A stretch of 64,000 bases of DNA from Halopiger xanaduensis SH-6 (GCF_000217715.1 NC_015666.1:942270-1006269); one strand, 5' to 3'; shown: positions 1 to 8,986, counted from the first letter of the stretch. Made by a program: numbers and translations. Notes: generated from the letters alone by a model not told the origin.

Positions 1-2
1 AT

Positions 3-2213
3 CGCGACCCCGAAACGCTCCTCGAGGAGATGGCCGAGGCCGACGCGGCGCGCGACGCGGACGCCGACGACGCGACCGAGACCGTCGACCGCGTGCTTTC
101 GAAGTGGCTCGCGGCCTTCCTCGACGAGGGGCAGGCCAAGTGGCCGATGCCGAACCGCGAGGAGGGGTTCTACGCCGCCTGGCGCTCGGTCGCGCCCTAC
201 GACGGCGACGTGCCGGGCTGCGACGATCCCGGCGACCTCCCGGAGACGGCGACCGAGGCGCTCGAGTCGGTCCTCGGCGACTATCCCGAAGACCGGTGGA
301 CCGACATCGCCGAGCACCACTTCGCCGCGCTGCCGGGCTGGACCGGCTTCATCAAGCAGCGCGTCGACGACGAAACCGACCCCTGGCAGGCCGAGTATCC
401 GATCACGCTACGTGACTACCTCGCGGTGCGGCTGACGCTCGCGGACCTGCTGGACGCGCCGATCGAGCCTGCGAACGACGAGCGCGGTGCCGACGCCGGC
501 GACGGAGCGGACGACAGCGAGGAGGTGCTCCCGATCCCTGAAATCTGGCTGACCGCCTGGGAGAAGAGCTACCGCGAGCGCCTGCTCGAGCAGATCGACG
601 GCTCGGTGACCGATCCCGCCGACGCGGACAAGTCGTCGCGGCCGGCCGCCCAGCTGGTGTTCTGCATCGACACGCGCTCGGAGATCATCCGCCGCCACAT
701 CGAGGACCAGGGGTCCTACGAGACCCACGGCTACGCCGGCTTCTTCGGCGTGCCGATGCGGTACCGCGGCTACGACGCGAAAGCCGACGTCGACGCCTGT
801 CCGCCGATCGTCGACGCCGAGCACCGCGTGGTCGACCGGCCCGACGACCCGGAGACGACGGCGAAACGCGACCGCTGGAAGGGGCTCGCGACGGCGACCC
901 GGAAACACTTCAAGCGGCTCAAGGCCAACGCCGTCGCCGCGTTCCCGTTCGTCGAGGGCGGCGGCGCCGCCTACGGCTCGGCGATGGCCGCGCGGACGCT
1001 CGCCCCCTCGGCGATCGCCTCGCTCGAGAGCGCCGTCGCGGACCGCGTCCCGAGCCGGCACGAGTTCTGTTCGCCCGCGATCGACTACGACGACCACGAC
1101 GACCACAGCCACGCCGACCACGACCTCCCGCAAGGGATGAGCCTCGAGCAGAAGGTCGGGTACGCGGAGAACGCCTTCGCGCTCATGGGCTGGACGGAGT
1201 TCGCCCGCCTGGTCGTCTTCGCCGGCCATGCCAGCGAGACGACGAATAACCCGTTCGACTCGAGTCTCGACTGCGGGGCCTGTGCCGGCAACCCCGGCGG
1301 CCCGAACGCCCGCGTGCTCGCAACAATCTGCAACGACCCGGACGTGCAGGCCGAACTCCGCGAACGCGGGTTCCACATCCCCGACGACACGGTCTTCCTC
1401 GCCGGCGAGCACAACACGACGACCGACGAGATCACCCTGTTCGACGGCGCGGTCCCCGAGAGCCACCGCGAGGATCTCGAGCAGCTGCGCGCCGACCTCG
1501 AGCGCGCACAGGCCGGCGCGGCGGCCGAGCGCCTCGAGTCGATGACCGACGAGACCGACGTCGACCCCGAGGAGGCCGTCGCGGAAGTCGAGCGCAAGGC
1601 CGCCGACTGGGCCGAAACCCGCCCCGAGTGGGGGCTGGCCGGCAACGCCTCCTTCGTCATCGGCCCGCGCGAGCTGACCGACGACGAGAACCTGGACGGC
1701 CGCGCGTTCCTCCACTCCTACGACTGGACGACCGACCCCGAGGGCGACGCGCTCGAGGCGATCATGACCGGCCCGCTGGTGGTCACCCAGTGGATCAACA
1801 ACCAGTACTACTTCGCGACGGTGGACAACGGCGTCTACGGCAGCGGCTCGAAGGTCACGCAGAACGCGCTCGGAAACGTCGGCGTCGTGCAGGGCAACGG
1901 CGGCGACCTGATGACCGGCCTCCCGCTTCAGTCGCTGCAACTCTCCGACGACGAGTCGTACCACCAGCCGCTCCGCCTGACGGCGGTCATCCACGCGCCC
2001 GTCGAGCGCGTGACCGACATCCTCCAGCGTCACGACGAGGTCGCCGAACTGCTCGACAACGGCTGGATCGCCGATCTGACGGTCGTCGATCCCGAGCAGG
2101 ACAACGAGGCGTTCCACTACCAGGGTACTCTCGAGTGGACCTCGCAGTCACAGGCGGCGACGGCGGCCCGCGGTCAGGAACAGGGTCAGATTTCACCAAC
2201 GGCGCAGGACTAG
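3..2213 (+). CDS. dabA: DabA (DUF2309) inorganic carbon transporter subunit, 5'-truncated by window
   Basis: C-terminal part of the zinc-containing, carbonic-anhydrase-like subunit of the DAB inorganic carbon accumulation system. In that system DabA sits on the membrane with DabB, a proton-channel subunit related to NuoL/MrpA. The reading frame is open at the left edge, so the true start lies upstream and the ATG at 30 is probably internal. The four zinc ligands of the family are visible. A C-x-D motif has Cys at 663 and Asp at 669. A His lies at 1227 (GHASETTNN), and a Cys lies at 1272 (DCGACAGN) exactly 15 residues later, which is the family spacing. DabB would be expected just upstream, outside the window. 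A beta-carbonic anhydrase lies 0.4 kb downstream on the other strand, which fits a CO2/bicarbonate theme. Assignment is firm; transport activity in this organism is inferred. Confidence 0.93.
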   Translation, partial: RDPETLLEEMAEADAARDADADDATETVDRVLSKWLAAFLDEGQAKWPMPNREEGFYAAWRSVAPYDGDVPGCDDPGDLPETATEALESVLGDYPEDRWTDIAEHHFAALPGWTGFIKQRVDDETDPWQAEYPITLRDYLAVRLTLADLLDAPIEPANDERGADAGDGADDSEEVLPIPEIWLTAWEKSYRERLLEQIDGSVTDPADADKSSRPAAQLVFCIDTRSEIIRRHIEDQGSYETHGYAGFFGVPMRYRGYDAKADVDACPPIVDAEHRVVDRPDDPETTAKRDRWKGLATATRKHFKRLKANAVAAFPFVEGGGAAYGSAMAARTLAPSAIASLESAVADRVPSRHEFCSPAIDYDDHDDHSHADHDLPQGMSLEQKVGYAENAFALMGWTEFARLVVFAGHASETTNNPFDSSLDCGACAGNPGGPNARVLATICNDPDVQAELRERGFHIPDDTVFLAGEHNTTTDEITLFDGAVPESHREDLEQLRADLERAQAGAAAERLESMTDETDVDPEEAVAEVERKAADWAETRPEWGLAGNASFVIGPRELTDDENLDGRAFLHSYDWTTDPEGDALEAIMTGPLVVTQWINNQYYFATVDNGVYGSGSKVTQNALGNVGVVQGNGGDLMTGLPLQSLQLSDDESYHQPLRLTAVIHAPVERVTDILQRHDEVAELLDNGWIADLTVVDPEQDNEAFHYQGTLEWTSQSQAATAARGQEQGQISPTAQD

Positions 2214-2288
2214 GACTGACGGCTGCTCACTGAGGGCAGGGTACTGACTCTTCTCGTCCGTCTCGTCCTCGTCGGTGCGACGCCGCCG

Positions 2289-2507
2289 TTACAGTTCCTC
2301 GCGCTTCTCGAGCTGGTGGATCGTAATCGAGATGAAGTAGACGACCATGAACAGCAGGAAGCCGACGACGAGGCCGCCCAGCTCTCGAGCGCCGATTCCG
2401 GCCGGCGAGAGCACCGCGAGCGTCGCCAGCCCGATGACGAAGATCACGGCGACGAACGCGCCGACGGCGTAGTAGAAGCCGACGTCGGACTCGAGGAGCG
2501 AGCGCAT
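2289..2507 (-). CDS. Small two-helix membrane protein
   Basis: Unrecognised 72-residue protein with two hydrophobic segments, roughly residues 11-34 (YYAVGAFVAVIFVIGLATLAV) and 44-63 (GLVVGFLLFMVVYFISITI), followed by a charged tail (HQLEKREEL). The start ATG at 2507 lies about 25 nt from a TATA-like stretch (CGTTTTACC on the minus strand, near 2530-2538). A much longer ORF in this frame runs back over the carbonic anhydrase, but its upstream part is arginine-rich antisense shadow. The gene lies between convergent dabA and the carbonic anhydrase gene on its own strand. A link to carbon uptake is positional only. Confidence 0.72.
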   Translation of the reverse strand: MRSLLESDVGFYYAVGAFVAVIFVIGLATLAVLSPAGIGARELGGLVVGFLLFMVVYFISITIHQLEKREEL

Positions 2508-2602
2508 GCCCGATACGTTTTCCGGGAGTGGTAAAACGGTGTCGACGGCCGGCTCGCGCGAGCGGATGGCGGTCGACGCCGATGCCAGGGGTTGTACTCG
2601 AG

Positions 2603-3391
2603 TCAGGCCAGCAGGCTGACGGCCGCCGGCTCGTACCCCTCCGGAACGCGCTCGCGGATCGCCGCCGGATCGGTCTCGCCGTCGACGTTGATCAGGTACG
2701 CGCGGCCATCGACGTCGCCGTAGATTCCCTGAAAGTCGTAGACGAAGCCGTAGATGGCGACGTCGTCCGGAATCTCCTCGGCCTCCCGGAGGAACTCCAC
2801 CTGCCGGTTGACGTTGTACTCGACGAGCCGGTTGACGACCGTCTCCTCGTCCGCGTCGGCGTCGACGGCGCCGCTCTCTATGGCCTCTTCGACGACGGGG
2901 ACGAGCATTTCGACCCATTTGTCGACGCCCTGGGGGCCGGGCATGTCGCCGCCCGTCGCGACCCGGTAGGCCGCCGTGACGGCGCCGCAGCCGGTGTGGC
3001 CGACGACGGCCGCGACCGCGGTCTCGGTGTGGTGGATCGGATAGAGGATTCCGCCGTCGACGATCCGCTCGCCGTCGTCCTCGTCCCAGACCTGGTTGCC
3101 GATGTTGCTCGGGGTGAAGACCGCGCCGGGGTGGTCGACCCCCCACATGTGCTCCTGCGGAACCCGCGAGTCCGAGCAACAGATCGCGACGACGCCCGGG
3201 TGCTGGCTCGTCTGGACGTCCTCGAAGTAGTCCTCGGGTAGCGAGTCGACGTGGCGCCGGTTGCCCGCGAGCAGGGTCTCGAGGGGGTCGTGGTCGCGAT
3301 TCCGCGCCGAACCGGGGTCGGAATCGACGGATGCTGCGCTCGCGTCGGCGTTCCCCCCGTCGCGATCGCTCCCGTCGTCGTCGGTCGCCAT
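2603..3391 (-). CDS. Beta-class carbonic anhydrase
   Basis: Catalyses reversible hydration of CO2 to bicarbonate in the cytoplasm. The 262-residue protein has the two beta-CA zinc motifs: C72-S-D74-S-R76 (inside AICCSDSRVP) and H132-T-G-C135-G. The ligands are therefore Cys72, His132 and Cys135, with Asp74 and Arg76 forming the usual dyad. The first 35 residues are acidic and low in complexity, typical of haloarchaeal extensions. I chose the ATG at 3391 rather than the longer frame to 3553 because the upstream part is arginine-rich and overlaps the promoter region of the divergent oxidoreductase. Its proximity to dabA suggests a joint role in inorganic carbon supply. Beta-CA assignment is firm; the pairing is inference. 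Confidence 0.93.
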   Translation of the reverse strand: MATDDDGSDRDGGNADASAASVDSDPGSARNRDHDPLETLLAGNRRHVDSLPEDYFEDVQTSQHPGVVAICCSDSRVPQEHMWGVDHPGAVFTPSNIGNQVWDEDDGERIVDGGILYPIHHTETAVAAVVGHTGCGAVTAAYRVATGGDMPGPQGVDKWVEMLVPVVEEAIESGAVDADADEETVVNRLVEYNVNRQVEFLREAEEIPDDVAIYGFVYDFQGIYGDVDGRAYLINVDGETDPAAIRERVPEGYEPAAVSLLA

Positions 3392-3448
3392 ACAGTACCG
3401 TACGCGGGCGGCGGTGAAAAAGCTCCCACGCCGGCCGGGGTCGGCGGC

Positions 3449-3472
3449 ACGCCTCGAGCGCGCTCGAGGCGT
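3449..3472. repeat. 24-bp perfect palindrome between divergent genes
   Basis: Each half reads acgcctcgagcg and the second half is its exact reverse complement. It lies 58 bp before the carbonic anhydrase start and 80 bp before the oxidoreductase start, in the only intergenic space between these divergent genes. It could be an operator or a hairpin in a leader. The centre repeats the ctcgag word that is common in this genome, so chance contributes, but 12 exact pairs is long. Confidence 0.6.
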
Positions 3473-3551
3473 CTCGCCCCGCTCGAGCGCAGCACCGGCA
3501 CTGCCTTCCGCGAGCCGTCGTTTCATCCGTCGCCGCCCACTACGACCCGAC

Positions 3552-4568
3552 ATGGCAGAAACCAGACAGTGGCGACTCGCCAGCCGCCCGACCGGCGAAC
3601 CGACCCGCGAGAACTTCGACCTCGTGACCGTCGATCGCCCCGAACCCGGTCCGGGCGAGGTCCTCGTGAAGACCCTCTACCAGTCCGTCGACCCCTACAT
3701 GCGCGGCCGCATGCGCGACGAGGAATCCTACGCCGAGCCGTGGGACGTCGGCGATCCGATGCAGGCCGGCATCGTCGGCGAGGTCGTCCAGTCCGAGGCC
3801 GACGACTTCGACGAGGGCGACGTCGTCACCGGCAACCTCCTGTGGGCCGAGCACGCCGTCGCGGACGCCGACGAACTCCGGCCCGTGAATCCGGAGCTCG
3901 GCCCCGTCTCGACCGCGCTGGGCGTCCTCGGCATGCCAGGCATCACGGGCTACTTCGGCATGCTCGACGTGGCCGATCCCTCGCCGGGCGAGACGGTCGT
4001 CGTCTCCGCCGCGGCGGGCGCGGTCGGCTCCGTCGCCGGCCAGATCGCCCGGCTCTCGGGCGCCCGCGTGGTCGGCACCGCCGGCAGCGAGGAGAAGATC
4101 GACTGGCTGACCGACGAGCTCGGCTTCGACGCCGCGATCAACTACAAGGAAACCGACGACCTCGAGGCCGCGGTGGCCGAGGCCTGCCCCGACGGCGTCG
4201 ACGCCTACTTCGACAACGTCGGCGGCCCGATCACCGACGCCGTCTGGCCCTTGCTGAACGTCGACGCCCGCGTCGCCGTCTGCGGCCAGATCTCGCTGTA
4301 CAACGAGACCGAGGTGCCGACCGGGCCGCGCAAGCTGAGCAAACTTATCGAGTCCCGCGCTCGCGTGGAGGGCTTCCTCGTCGGCGACTACCAGAGCCGG
4401 TGGGGCGAAGCGCTCGAGTCCCTCTCGGAATTCATCCAGCAGGACGACCTGCACTACCGCGAGAACGTCGTCGACGGCTTCGAGAACGCGCCCGACGCCT
4501 TCCTCGGCCTGTTCGAGGGCGAGAACATCGGGAAACAGCTCGTCAAGGTCGCCGAGCGCGGCGAGTAG
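3552..4568 (+). CDS. NADPH-dependent MDR-superfamily oxidoreductase (YncB/CurA-like)
   Basis: Zinc-independent medium-chain reductase of the leukotriene B4 dehydrogenase / CurA group, which reduces alpha,beta-unsaturated carbonyls with NADPH. It has 338 residues, the usual length. The N-terminal GroES-like part contains VDPYMRGRM (residues 47-54), a hallmark of this subgroup. The Rossmann part has AAAGAVGSVAGQ (153-164) and later YFDNVGG. There are no structural zinc cysteines. The ATG at 3552 is chosen over the longer frame from 3261, whose extra N terminus is arginine-rich and lies antisense to the carbonic anhydrase start. A TATA-like CGTTTCATCC lies about 30 nt upstream. The substrate cannot be read from sequence. 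Confidence 0.88.
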   Translation: MAETRQWRLASRPTGEPTRENFDLVTVDRPEPGPGEVLVKTLYQSVDPYMRGRMRDEESYAEPWDVGDPMQAGIVGEVVQSEADDFDEGDVVTGNLLWAEHAVADADELRPVNPELGPVSTALGVLGMPGITGYFGMLDVADPSPGETVVVSAAAGAVGSVAGQIARLSGARVVGTAGSEEKIDWLTDELGFDAAINYKETDDLEAAVAEACPDGVDAYFDNVGGPITDAVWPLLNVDARVAVCGQISLYNETEVPTGPRKLSKLIESRARVEGFLVGDYQSRWGEALESLSEFIQQDDLHYRENVVDGFENAPDAFLGLFEGENIGKQLVKVAERGE

Positions 4569-4706
4569 ACTGGCCGCTCGATCGCTCGAGGTGCCTTCCC
4601 GAACTCGAGCGATCTCGTAAACCGGAGCTATTTTCGCCCCGCCGCGTCCACGGTCGCGTATCGCCGTCGATCGCACCCGCACTCGCCGATCCCGCTACTG
4701 ATACCA

Positions 4707-5564
4707 ATGCGCTTGCTCGAGTCGAACGCAATGCCGGACGTCGACCTCGACATGGACCGCGATCTGGACGTCGAGACGATCGACCTGCCGGACGGCCGCA
4801 CGCTCGCGTACGCGACCCACGGCCGCGAGGACGGCGCGCCGCTGGTCTTTCACCACGGCGTCCCGGGATCGTGCGCCCTCGGCGCGGTCCTCTCCTACGC
4901 CGCTCGCCAGCGAGGCGTCCGCGTGATCGCGCCGAGTCGCCCCGGCTACGGTCGCTCCGATCCCCGCCCCGACGGCACGCTCGAGACGTGGGCCGACGAC
5001 TGCCGCCACCTCGCCGACGAACTCGGCCTCGAGTCGTTCGCCGTCGCCGGCTTCTCGGGGGGCGGACCCCCCGCGCTGGCCGTCGCCGATCGGTTCCCGG
5101 ACCGGGTCACCGCCGCGGGCGCCGTCAGCGCGCCGGTCCCCGAGACCGAGGGACCGCTCGCGTCGCTCGCCCGATTTCCGCGGGTGCTGGGGATCGCGTT
5201 GCGCTGTACCCGGCTGCTCGCGCGGCGCCGCGGCGACGCGTTCGTCGTCGACCAACTTACCGAGCGCAACATCGACGACGTTACCGCACAGATCGTCGGC
5301 CACGATTTCCGGACCGGACTGGCGGACCGGCCGTCGGGTGCAGTTCGGGAAAGTCAGTTTCTGGCCGGCGACTGGTCGCTCCCCGAGCCCGAACCCGACG
5401 TCCCGACGACGGTCTGGCACGGCACCGAGGACGAAAACGTCCCGCTCGAGCCCGTCGAACGCGTCTACGCGGACCGCTCGACCGTCACGTTCCGGACGGT
5501 CGAGAACGACCACCTCGGCACGTTGCTGGCGGTTCGGTCTCCCGTCGTTGAACTCACGCGGTGA
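4707..5564 (+). CDS. Alpha/beta hydrolase
   Basis: Cytosolic serine hydrolase of the alpha/beta fold, 285 residues if started at 4707. HHGVPGS (residues 49-55) forms the oxyanion-hole loop. The nucleophile elbow is GFSGGG with Ser117. The acid is Asp at about 242 (HGTEDENVP) and the histidine is His269 (ENDHLGT), so the catalytic triad is complete. A second in-frame ATG at 4731 would give a shorter, equally acidic N terminus; I cannot decide between them. The closest match by feel is the haloarchaeal 'alpha/beta fold hydrolase' group near haloalkane dehalogenases and proline iminopeptidases. Substrate is unknown. Confidence 0.87.
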   Translation: MRLLESNAMPDVDLDMDRDLDVETIDLPDGRTLAYATHGREDGAPLVFHHGVPGSCALGAVLSYAARQRGVRVIAPSRPGYGRSDPRPDGTLETWADDCRHLADELGLESFAVAGFSGGGPPALAVADRFPDRVTAAGAVSAPVPETEGPLASLARFPRVLGIALRCTRLLARRRGDAFVVDQLTERNIDDVTAQIVGHDFRTGLADRPSGAVRESQFLAGDWSLPEPEPDVPTTVWHGTEDENVPLEPVERVYADRSTVTFRTVENDHLGTLLAVRSPVVELTR

Positions 5565-5667
5565 CGGCGGACCGAGGCTTTGCGTACCGTCCATTCTCCG
5601 CTCCAACTAGCGGACAGCACCGGCGTATAATAACAAATTACTAACTGATCGTGCATCACGGTTCGGT

Positions 5668-5859
5668 ATGGATCGAACTGATTCGCTGCTCGTCCTCATC
5701 GCGGCGCTGCTGGCGTTGATTCTCGTGGAGATCGGCGAAGGCAAACTGACCGGACTTCTCGCGCTGCTCGCGTTCGCTGCGATCGCGCTGTCTGTGCTCG
5801 GGTACGCCCTCATCGCCGTTCTCGAGGCAATCTTTCCCGAAGCGAAGAACAAGCCGTAA
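5668..5859 (+). CDS. Small hydrophobic membrane protein
   Basis: A 63-residue protein with two near-continuous hydrophobic stretches (LLVLIAALLALILVEI and LLALLAFAAIALSVLGYALIAVLEAIF) joined by a short EGKL turn, so probably a hairpin in the membrane. Upstream lies an AT-rich block (CGTATAATAAC, about 5624-5632) that could be the promoter, placed 36-44 nt before the ATG. Its 3' end is 17 bp from the convergent ABC permease. I recognise no family. Confidence 0.65.
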   Translation: MDRTDSLLVLIAALLALILVEIGEGKLTGLLALLAFAAIALSVLGYALIAVLEAIFPEAKNKP

Positions 5860-5875
5860 CGACGTCGGACTGCCG

Positions 5876-6679
5876 TCAGTCCGTCAGCCCGTAGCCGGTC
5901 TTGAACAGGTAGACGTCGATCGCGAGGACGACGGCCGTAACCGTCGTCAGCACGCCCAGCGAGAACAGCGGGGCGAGATCGGCGTAGGGCGCCGGAAGGA
6001 TTCCGACCTCGATCAGATCCGAGTAGCCCAACAGTCCGTACCGGACGCTGTCGACCATGTAGACCATCGGATTCACCAGCGATATCTGGACCTGCCAGGC
6101 CTGTTCGAACGTCTCGAGCGAGTAGAAGACGGCGCCGAAGAACACCAGCGGCCGCAGGATAAACTGGTTCATGACGGTCAGATCGTCGAAGTCGCGGGCG
6201 ACGAGCCCGCCGATGATCCCGAGGCCGGCGAACAGCGCCGTAATGATGACCATCGTGGCGACGAGGAAGAGGCCGTGCTCGATGCTGATAGGCACGAACA
6301 GGCGGCCGACGACGGCGATGATAACGCCGACGATCAGTCCCCGCACCGCGCTGGCCGCGACGTAGGCGACGACCATCTCCGCGTACGACAGCGGCGAGGT
6401 CAGGGTCTCGTGGATGTACTCGTTCCACCTGCCGTGGAAGATCGAGAACGAGGCGTTCTCGAAGGCGTTCGAGATGGCCCCCAGGACGATGAGCCCGGGG
6501 ACGATAAAGAGGATGTACGGGAAGCCCGCGATCTCGTCGATCCGGCCGCCGAGGATGAGTCCGAAGACGGCGAAGTAGAGCACGTTCGTGATCGCCGGCG
6601 GCATGAACGTGTTCTTGGGCCGGCGGACGAACCGCAGCACCTCGCGCCGGAACAGCGCGCGGAAGCCGACCGACAGCAT
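5876..6679 (-). CDS. ABC-2 type transporter permease
   Basis: Membrane subunit of an ABC exporter, 267 residues with six hydrophobic segments. Between the second and third segments lies the ABC-2 signature region (FHGRWNEYIHETLTSPLSY). The C terminus ends in a long helix (LTTVTAVVLAIDVYLFKTGYG). The start ATG overlaps the stop of the upstream ATPase by one base (6679), which indicates translational coupling in a two-gene operon. Resembles the DrrB/NodJ-type permeases used for drugs, lipids or polysaccharides. The cargo is unknown. Confidence 0.92.
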   Translation of the reverse strand: MLSVGFRALFRREVLRFVRRPKNTFMPPAITNVLYFAVFGLILGGRIDEIAGFPYILFIVPGLIVLGAISNAFENASFSIFHGRWNEYIHETLTSPLSYAEMVVAYVAASAVRGLIVGVIIAVVGRLFVPISIEHGLFLVATMVIITALFAGLGIIGGLVARDFDDLTVMNQFILRPLVFFGAVFYSLETFEQAWQVQISLVNPMVYMVDSVRYGLLGYSDLIEVGILPAPYADLAPLFSLGVLTTVTAVVLAIDVYLFKTGYGLTD

Positions 6680-7692
6680 CAGGCGACCCCCTCCTGTTCG
6701 CGTTCGGCGGTTTCACCGCGCTCGCCGTTCTCGCCGTCACCGGCGCTCGAGGCCGACGACCGCGTCACCGTCCGGTCCTCGCTTCGGGTGAGGTCGACGA
6801 AGATCTCCTCGAGCGACGTGCGCGTGATCTCGAGGTCGGCGATCTCGTACCCTTTCGCCTCGAGATCGTTGAGCAGCCGCGGGGCGGTCGAGCCGCCGTC
6901 GTCGACGCGGACCTCGAGGCGGTCGCCGTCGAGCGTCGTCTCGTGGGCGTACTCGGCACTCACGTCGGGCGTCATCGACGGCGCCGACTCGAGGCGCACC
7001 GAGATGGTGTCGGTGCCGCGCTCCTTGAGTTCGTCCGGCGTCGCGACGGTCACCTTCCGCCCCTCGTTCATGATCGCGACCCGGTCGCAGAGCCGTTCGG
7101 CCTCCTCGATGTAGTGGGTCGTCAGCAGGACCGTCGTCCCCTCCTCGTTGAGCTCGGTGACGAGCTCCCAGAGGTCGTGGCGCAACTGGACGTCGACCCC
7201 GGCCGTCGGCTCGTCCAGAATGAGCAGATCGGGGTCGGTGACGAGCGCGCGGGCGAGCAGCAGTCGGCGCTTCATCCCGCCGGAGAGCCAGTCGAAGCGC
7301 TCGTTGCGCTTGTCGTAGATCCCGACGCGCTTGAGGACTTCGTCGGCCCGCTCGGCGGCCTCGTCCTCGGGGATTCCGTGGTAGCCGGCCTTGTGCATCA
7401 AGACTTCCTTGATGGGGAAGAAGCGGTCGACGTTGAACTCTTGGGGCGCGAGCCCGATCGCGTCGCGGGCCTCGCGGTAGTCCGCCTCGACGTCGTAGCC
7501 GAAGACCCGCGCTTCGCCGCCGGTCTTACGGACCAGGCCGACCAGCGTGTTGATGAACGTCGTCTTGCCCGCGCCGTTGGGGCCGAGCAGGCCGAAGAAT
7601 TCGCCCTCCTCGACGGTCAGCGAGAGCTCCTGCAGGGCGCGCAAGTCCCCGTACTCCTTCACGAGATCGACGGTCTCGATGGCCGGTGGCAT
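6679..7692 (-). CDS. ABC exporter ATP-binding protein
   Basis: ATPase partner of the downstream permease. Walker A is GPNGAGKTT (residues 37-45), the signature is LSGGM (136-140), Walker B is LLILDEP (156-162) and the switch histidine is His193. These match the DrrA/CcmA-like group of ABC-2 exporters. After the core (about residue 225) comes a C-terminal regulatory extension with a DUF4162-like feel (VRLESAPSMTPD... to about 310), then an acidic/serine tail, giving 337 residues. A TATA-like TATTCTTAAC lies about 30 nt upstream on the minus strand. First gene of the operon. Confidence 0.94.
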   Translation of the reverse strand: MPPAIETVDLVKEYGDLRALQELSLTVEEGEFFGLLGPNGAGKTTFINTLVGLVRKTGGEARVFGYDVEADYREARDAIGLAPQEFNVDRFFPIKEVLMHKAGYHGIPEDEAAERADEVLKRVGIYDKRNERFDWLSGGMKRRLLLARALVTDPDLLILDEPTAGVDVQLRHDLWELVTELNEEGTTVLLTTHYIEEAERLCDRVAIMNEGRKVTVATPDELKERGTDTISVRLESAPSMTPDVSAEYAHETTLDGDRLEVRVDDGGSTAPRLLNDLEAKGYEIADLEITRTSLEEIFVDLTRSEDRTVTRSSASSAGDGENGERGETAEREQEGVA

Positions 7693-7807
7693 CGGCGAAT
7701 CGTCGGCTCCGGCCGCGGTTAAGAATATTGGTCTCGGCCCTCGAGACGGGAGTTTCGGCCGGTTTTGCCGGGTTTTCTCGAATCGTGCGGTCGCCGGTCC
7801 GCAGCCG

Positions 7808-8986
7808 TCAGTCCGCGGTCTGGGGCGATCGAGACGGATTCAAGGCGCCGCTCTTCTGGACGATGTCGAAGGCGGTCATCACGTCCGTCCGCGAGATCAG
7901 CCCGACGAGATCGCCGTTCTCCACGACGAGGAGGCGACCGATATCGTTCGCGCGCATGCGATCGATCGCCGCCATCGCGTCCGAATCCGGCGCGATCGTC
8001 TCGAGGTCGGTCGTCATCACGTCTTCGACCGTGTAGGCGTCGCGCTCGACCGGCTCGATCTCGCGGGCGTCGGTCAGCGTCACGAGTCCGACCAGCCGAT
8101 CCCCGGCGCCGTCGCGTTCGATAACCGGATAGCCCGTGTGGCGCTCGCTGAACATCCGCCGGATGAGATCGGCGATCGACGCCTCCGGTTCGACCGTGTG
8201 GAGGTCGCTCGCCGGCGTCATGATATCGGAGACGGTGACGTCCTGGAAGGCGGCCTTCATCGTCACCTGCTGGGCCTCGCTCGAGGCCGCGATGTAGACG
8301 AAGAAGGCGACGCCGACGAGGATGATGTTCACGGGCGGAATGATCCCGAAGATTCCCATGAGGACCGCGAAGAACTTCCCGACGCTGGCGGCCTGCTGGG
8401 TGGCCTTCGCGTAGGGTCTCGAGCGGGCGAGGAACGCGCGCAGGACGCGCCCGCCGTCCATCGGAAACGCGGGGAGCATGTTGAAGCCCGCCAGCGCGAC
8501 GTTCAAGATCGCCAGGTAGGCGAGGACGAACCGGGCGCCGTCTAGCCCGGCGGGCGTCACGGAAAACAGGCCGTAGGAGACGACGCCGACCAGCACGGAG
8601 ACGATCGGCCCCGCGATCGCGATGGCGAACTCCTGGCGCCAGTCCTCGGGCATCTCGGTGAACTGGGCGACGCCGCCGAACAGCCAGAGGGTGATCGAGT
8701 CGATCGGAAACCCGTACCGCCGGGCGGTCAGCGAGTGACCGAGTTCGTGGAGAACGACGCCGACGAACAGGCCGAGCGCCGCGGCGAGGCCGAAGATCCA
8801 GGGGTTCGCCCCCGCGGTCACGGCGTCGACGCTGATTCCGGCGCCGAGCACGGCGTTGAGTACCTCCGAGACCTGCTCGATCTGGACGCCGATGAGGTAG
8901 GCGAACAGCGGGAGCACCAGGAGGAACGTGAGATCCAACTTGATCGGGATTCCGAACAGGGACCCGATCCGAAAGCTCCGCATCAT
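7808..8986 (-). CDS. Site-2 protease family (M50) metalloprotease with CBS domains
   Basis: Intramembrane zinc protease, 392 residues. HELGH is at residues 80-84 in a membrane segment, and the second zinc site lies in NMLPAFPMDGGR with Asp177. About five to six membrane helices are followed by two CBS domains (roughly 255-315 and 320-385), which in this family bind adenine nucleotides and gate activity. The start is MMRSFRIG at 8986: a TATA-like TTTAAG sits about 27-30 nt upstream, inside the longer 429-residue frame, so the longer form is unlikely. Divergently transcribed from a small winged-helix gene. Natural substrates are unknown. Confidence 0.93.
   Translation of the reverse strand: MMRSFRIGSLFGIPIKLDLTFLLVLPLFAYLIGVQIEQVSEVLNAVLGAGISVDAVTAGANPWIFGLAAALGLFVGVVLHELGHSLTARRYGFPIDSITLWLFGGVAQFTEMPEDWRQEFAIAIAGPIVSVLVGVVSYGLFSVTPAGLDGARFVLAYLAILNVALAGFNMLPAFPMDGGRVLRAFLARSRPYAKATQQAASVGKFFAVLMGIFGIIPPVNIILVGVAFFVYIAASSEAQQVTMKAAFQDVTVSDIMTPASDLHTVEPEASIADLIRRMFSERHTGYPVIERDGAGDRLVGLVTLTDAREIEPVERDAYTVEDVMTTDLETIAPDSDAMAAIDRMRANDIGRLLVVENGDLVGLISRTDVMTAFDIVQKSGALNPSRSPQTAD

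Noticed and set aside
408-2117. 569-residue minus-strand ORF opposite dabA
   Set aside because: Antisense shadow: the opposite strand encodes DabA with all zinc ligands, and this frame has no family motifs. Long opposite frames are normal in this GC-rich DNA.
2289-3179. 296-residue ORF spanning the small membrane gene and carbonic anhydrase
   Set aside because: Only the last 72 codons look coding; the rest is arginine-rich and overlaps the carbonic anhydrase in another frame.
4707-4731. Choosing the second ATG of the alpha/beta hydrolase
   Set aside because: Either start is possible; without a clear promoter spacing I kept the longer form and noted the alternative.
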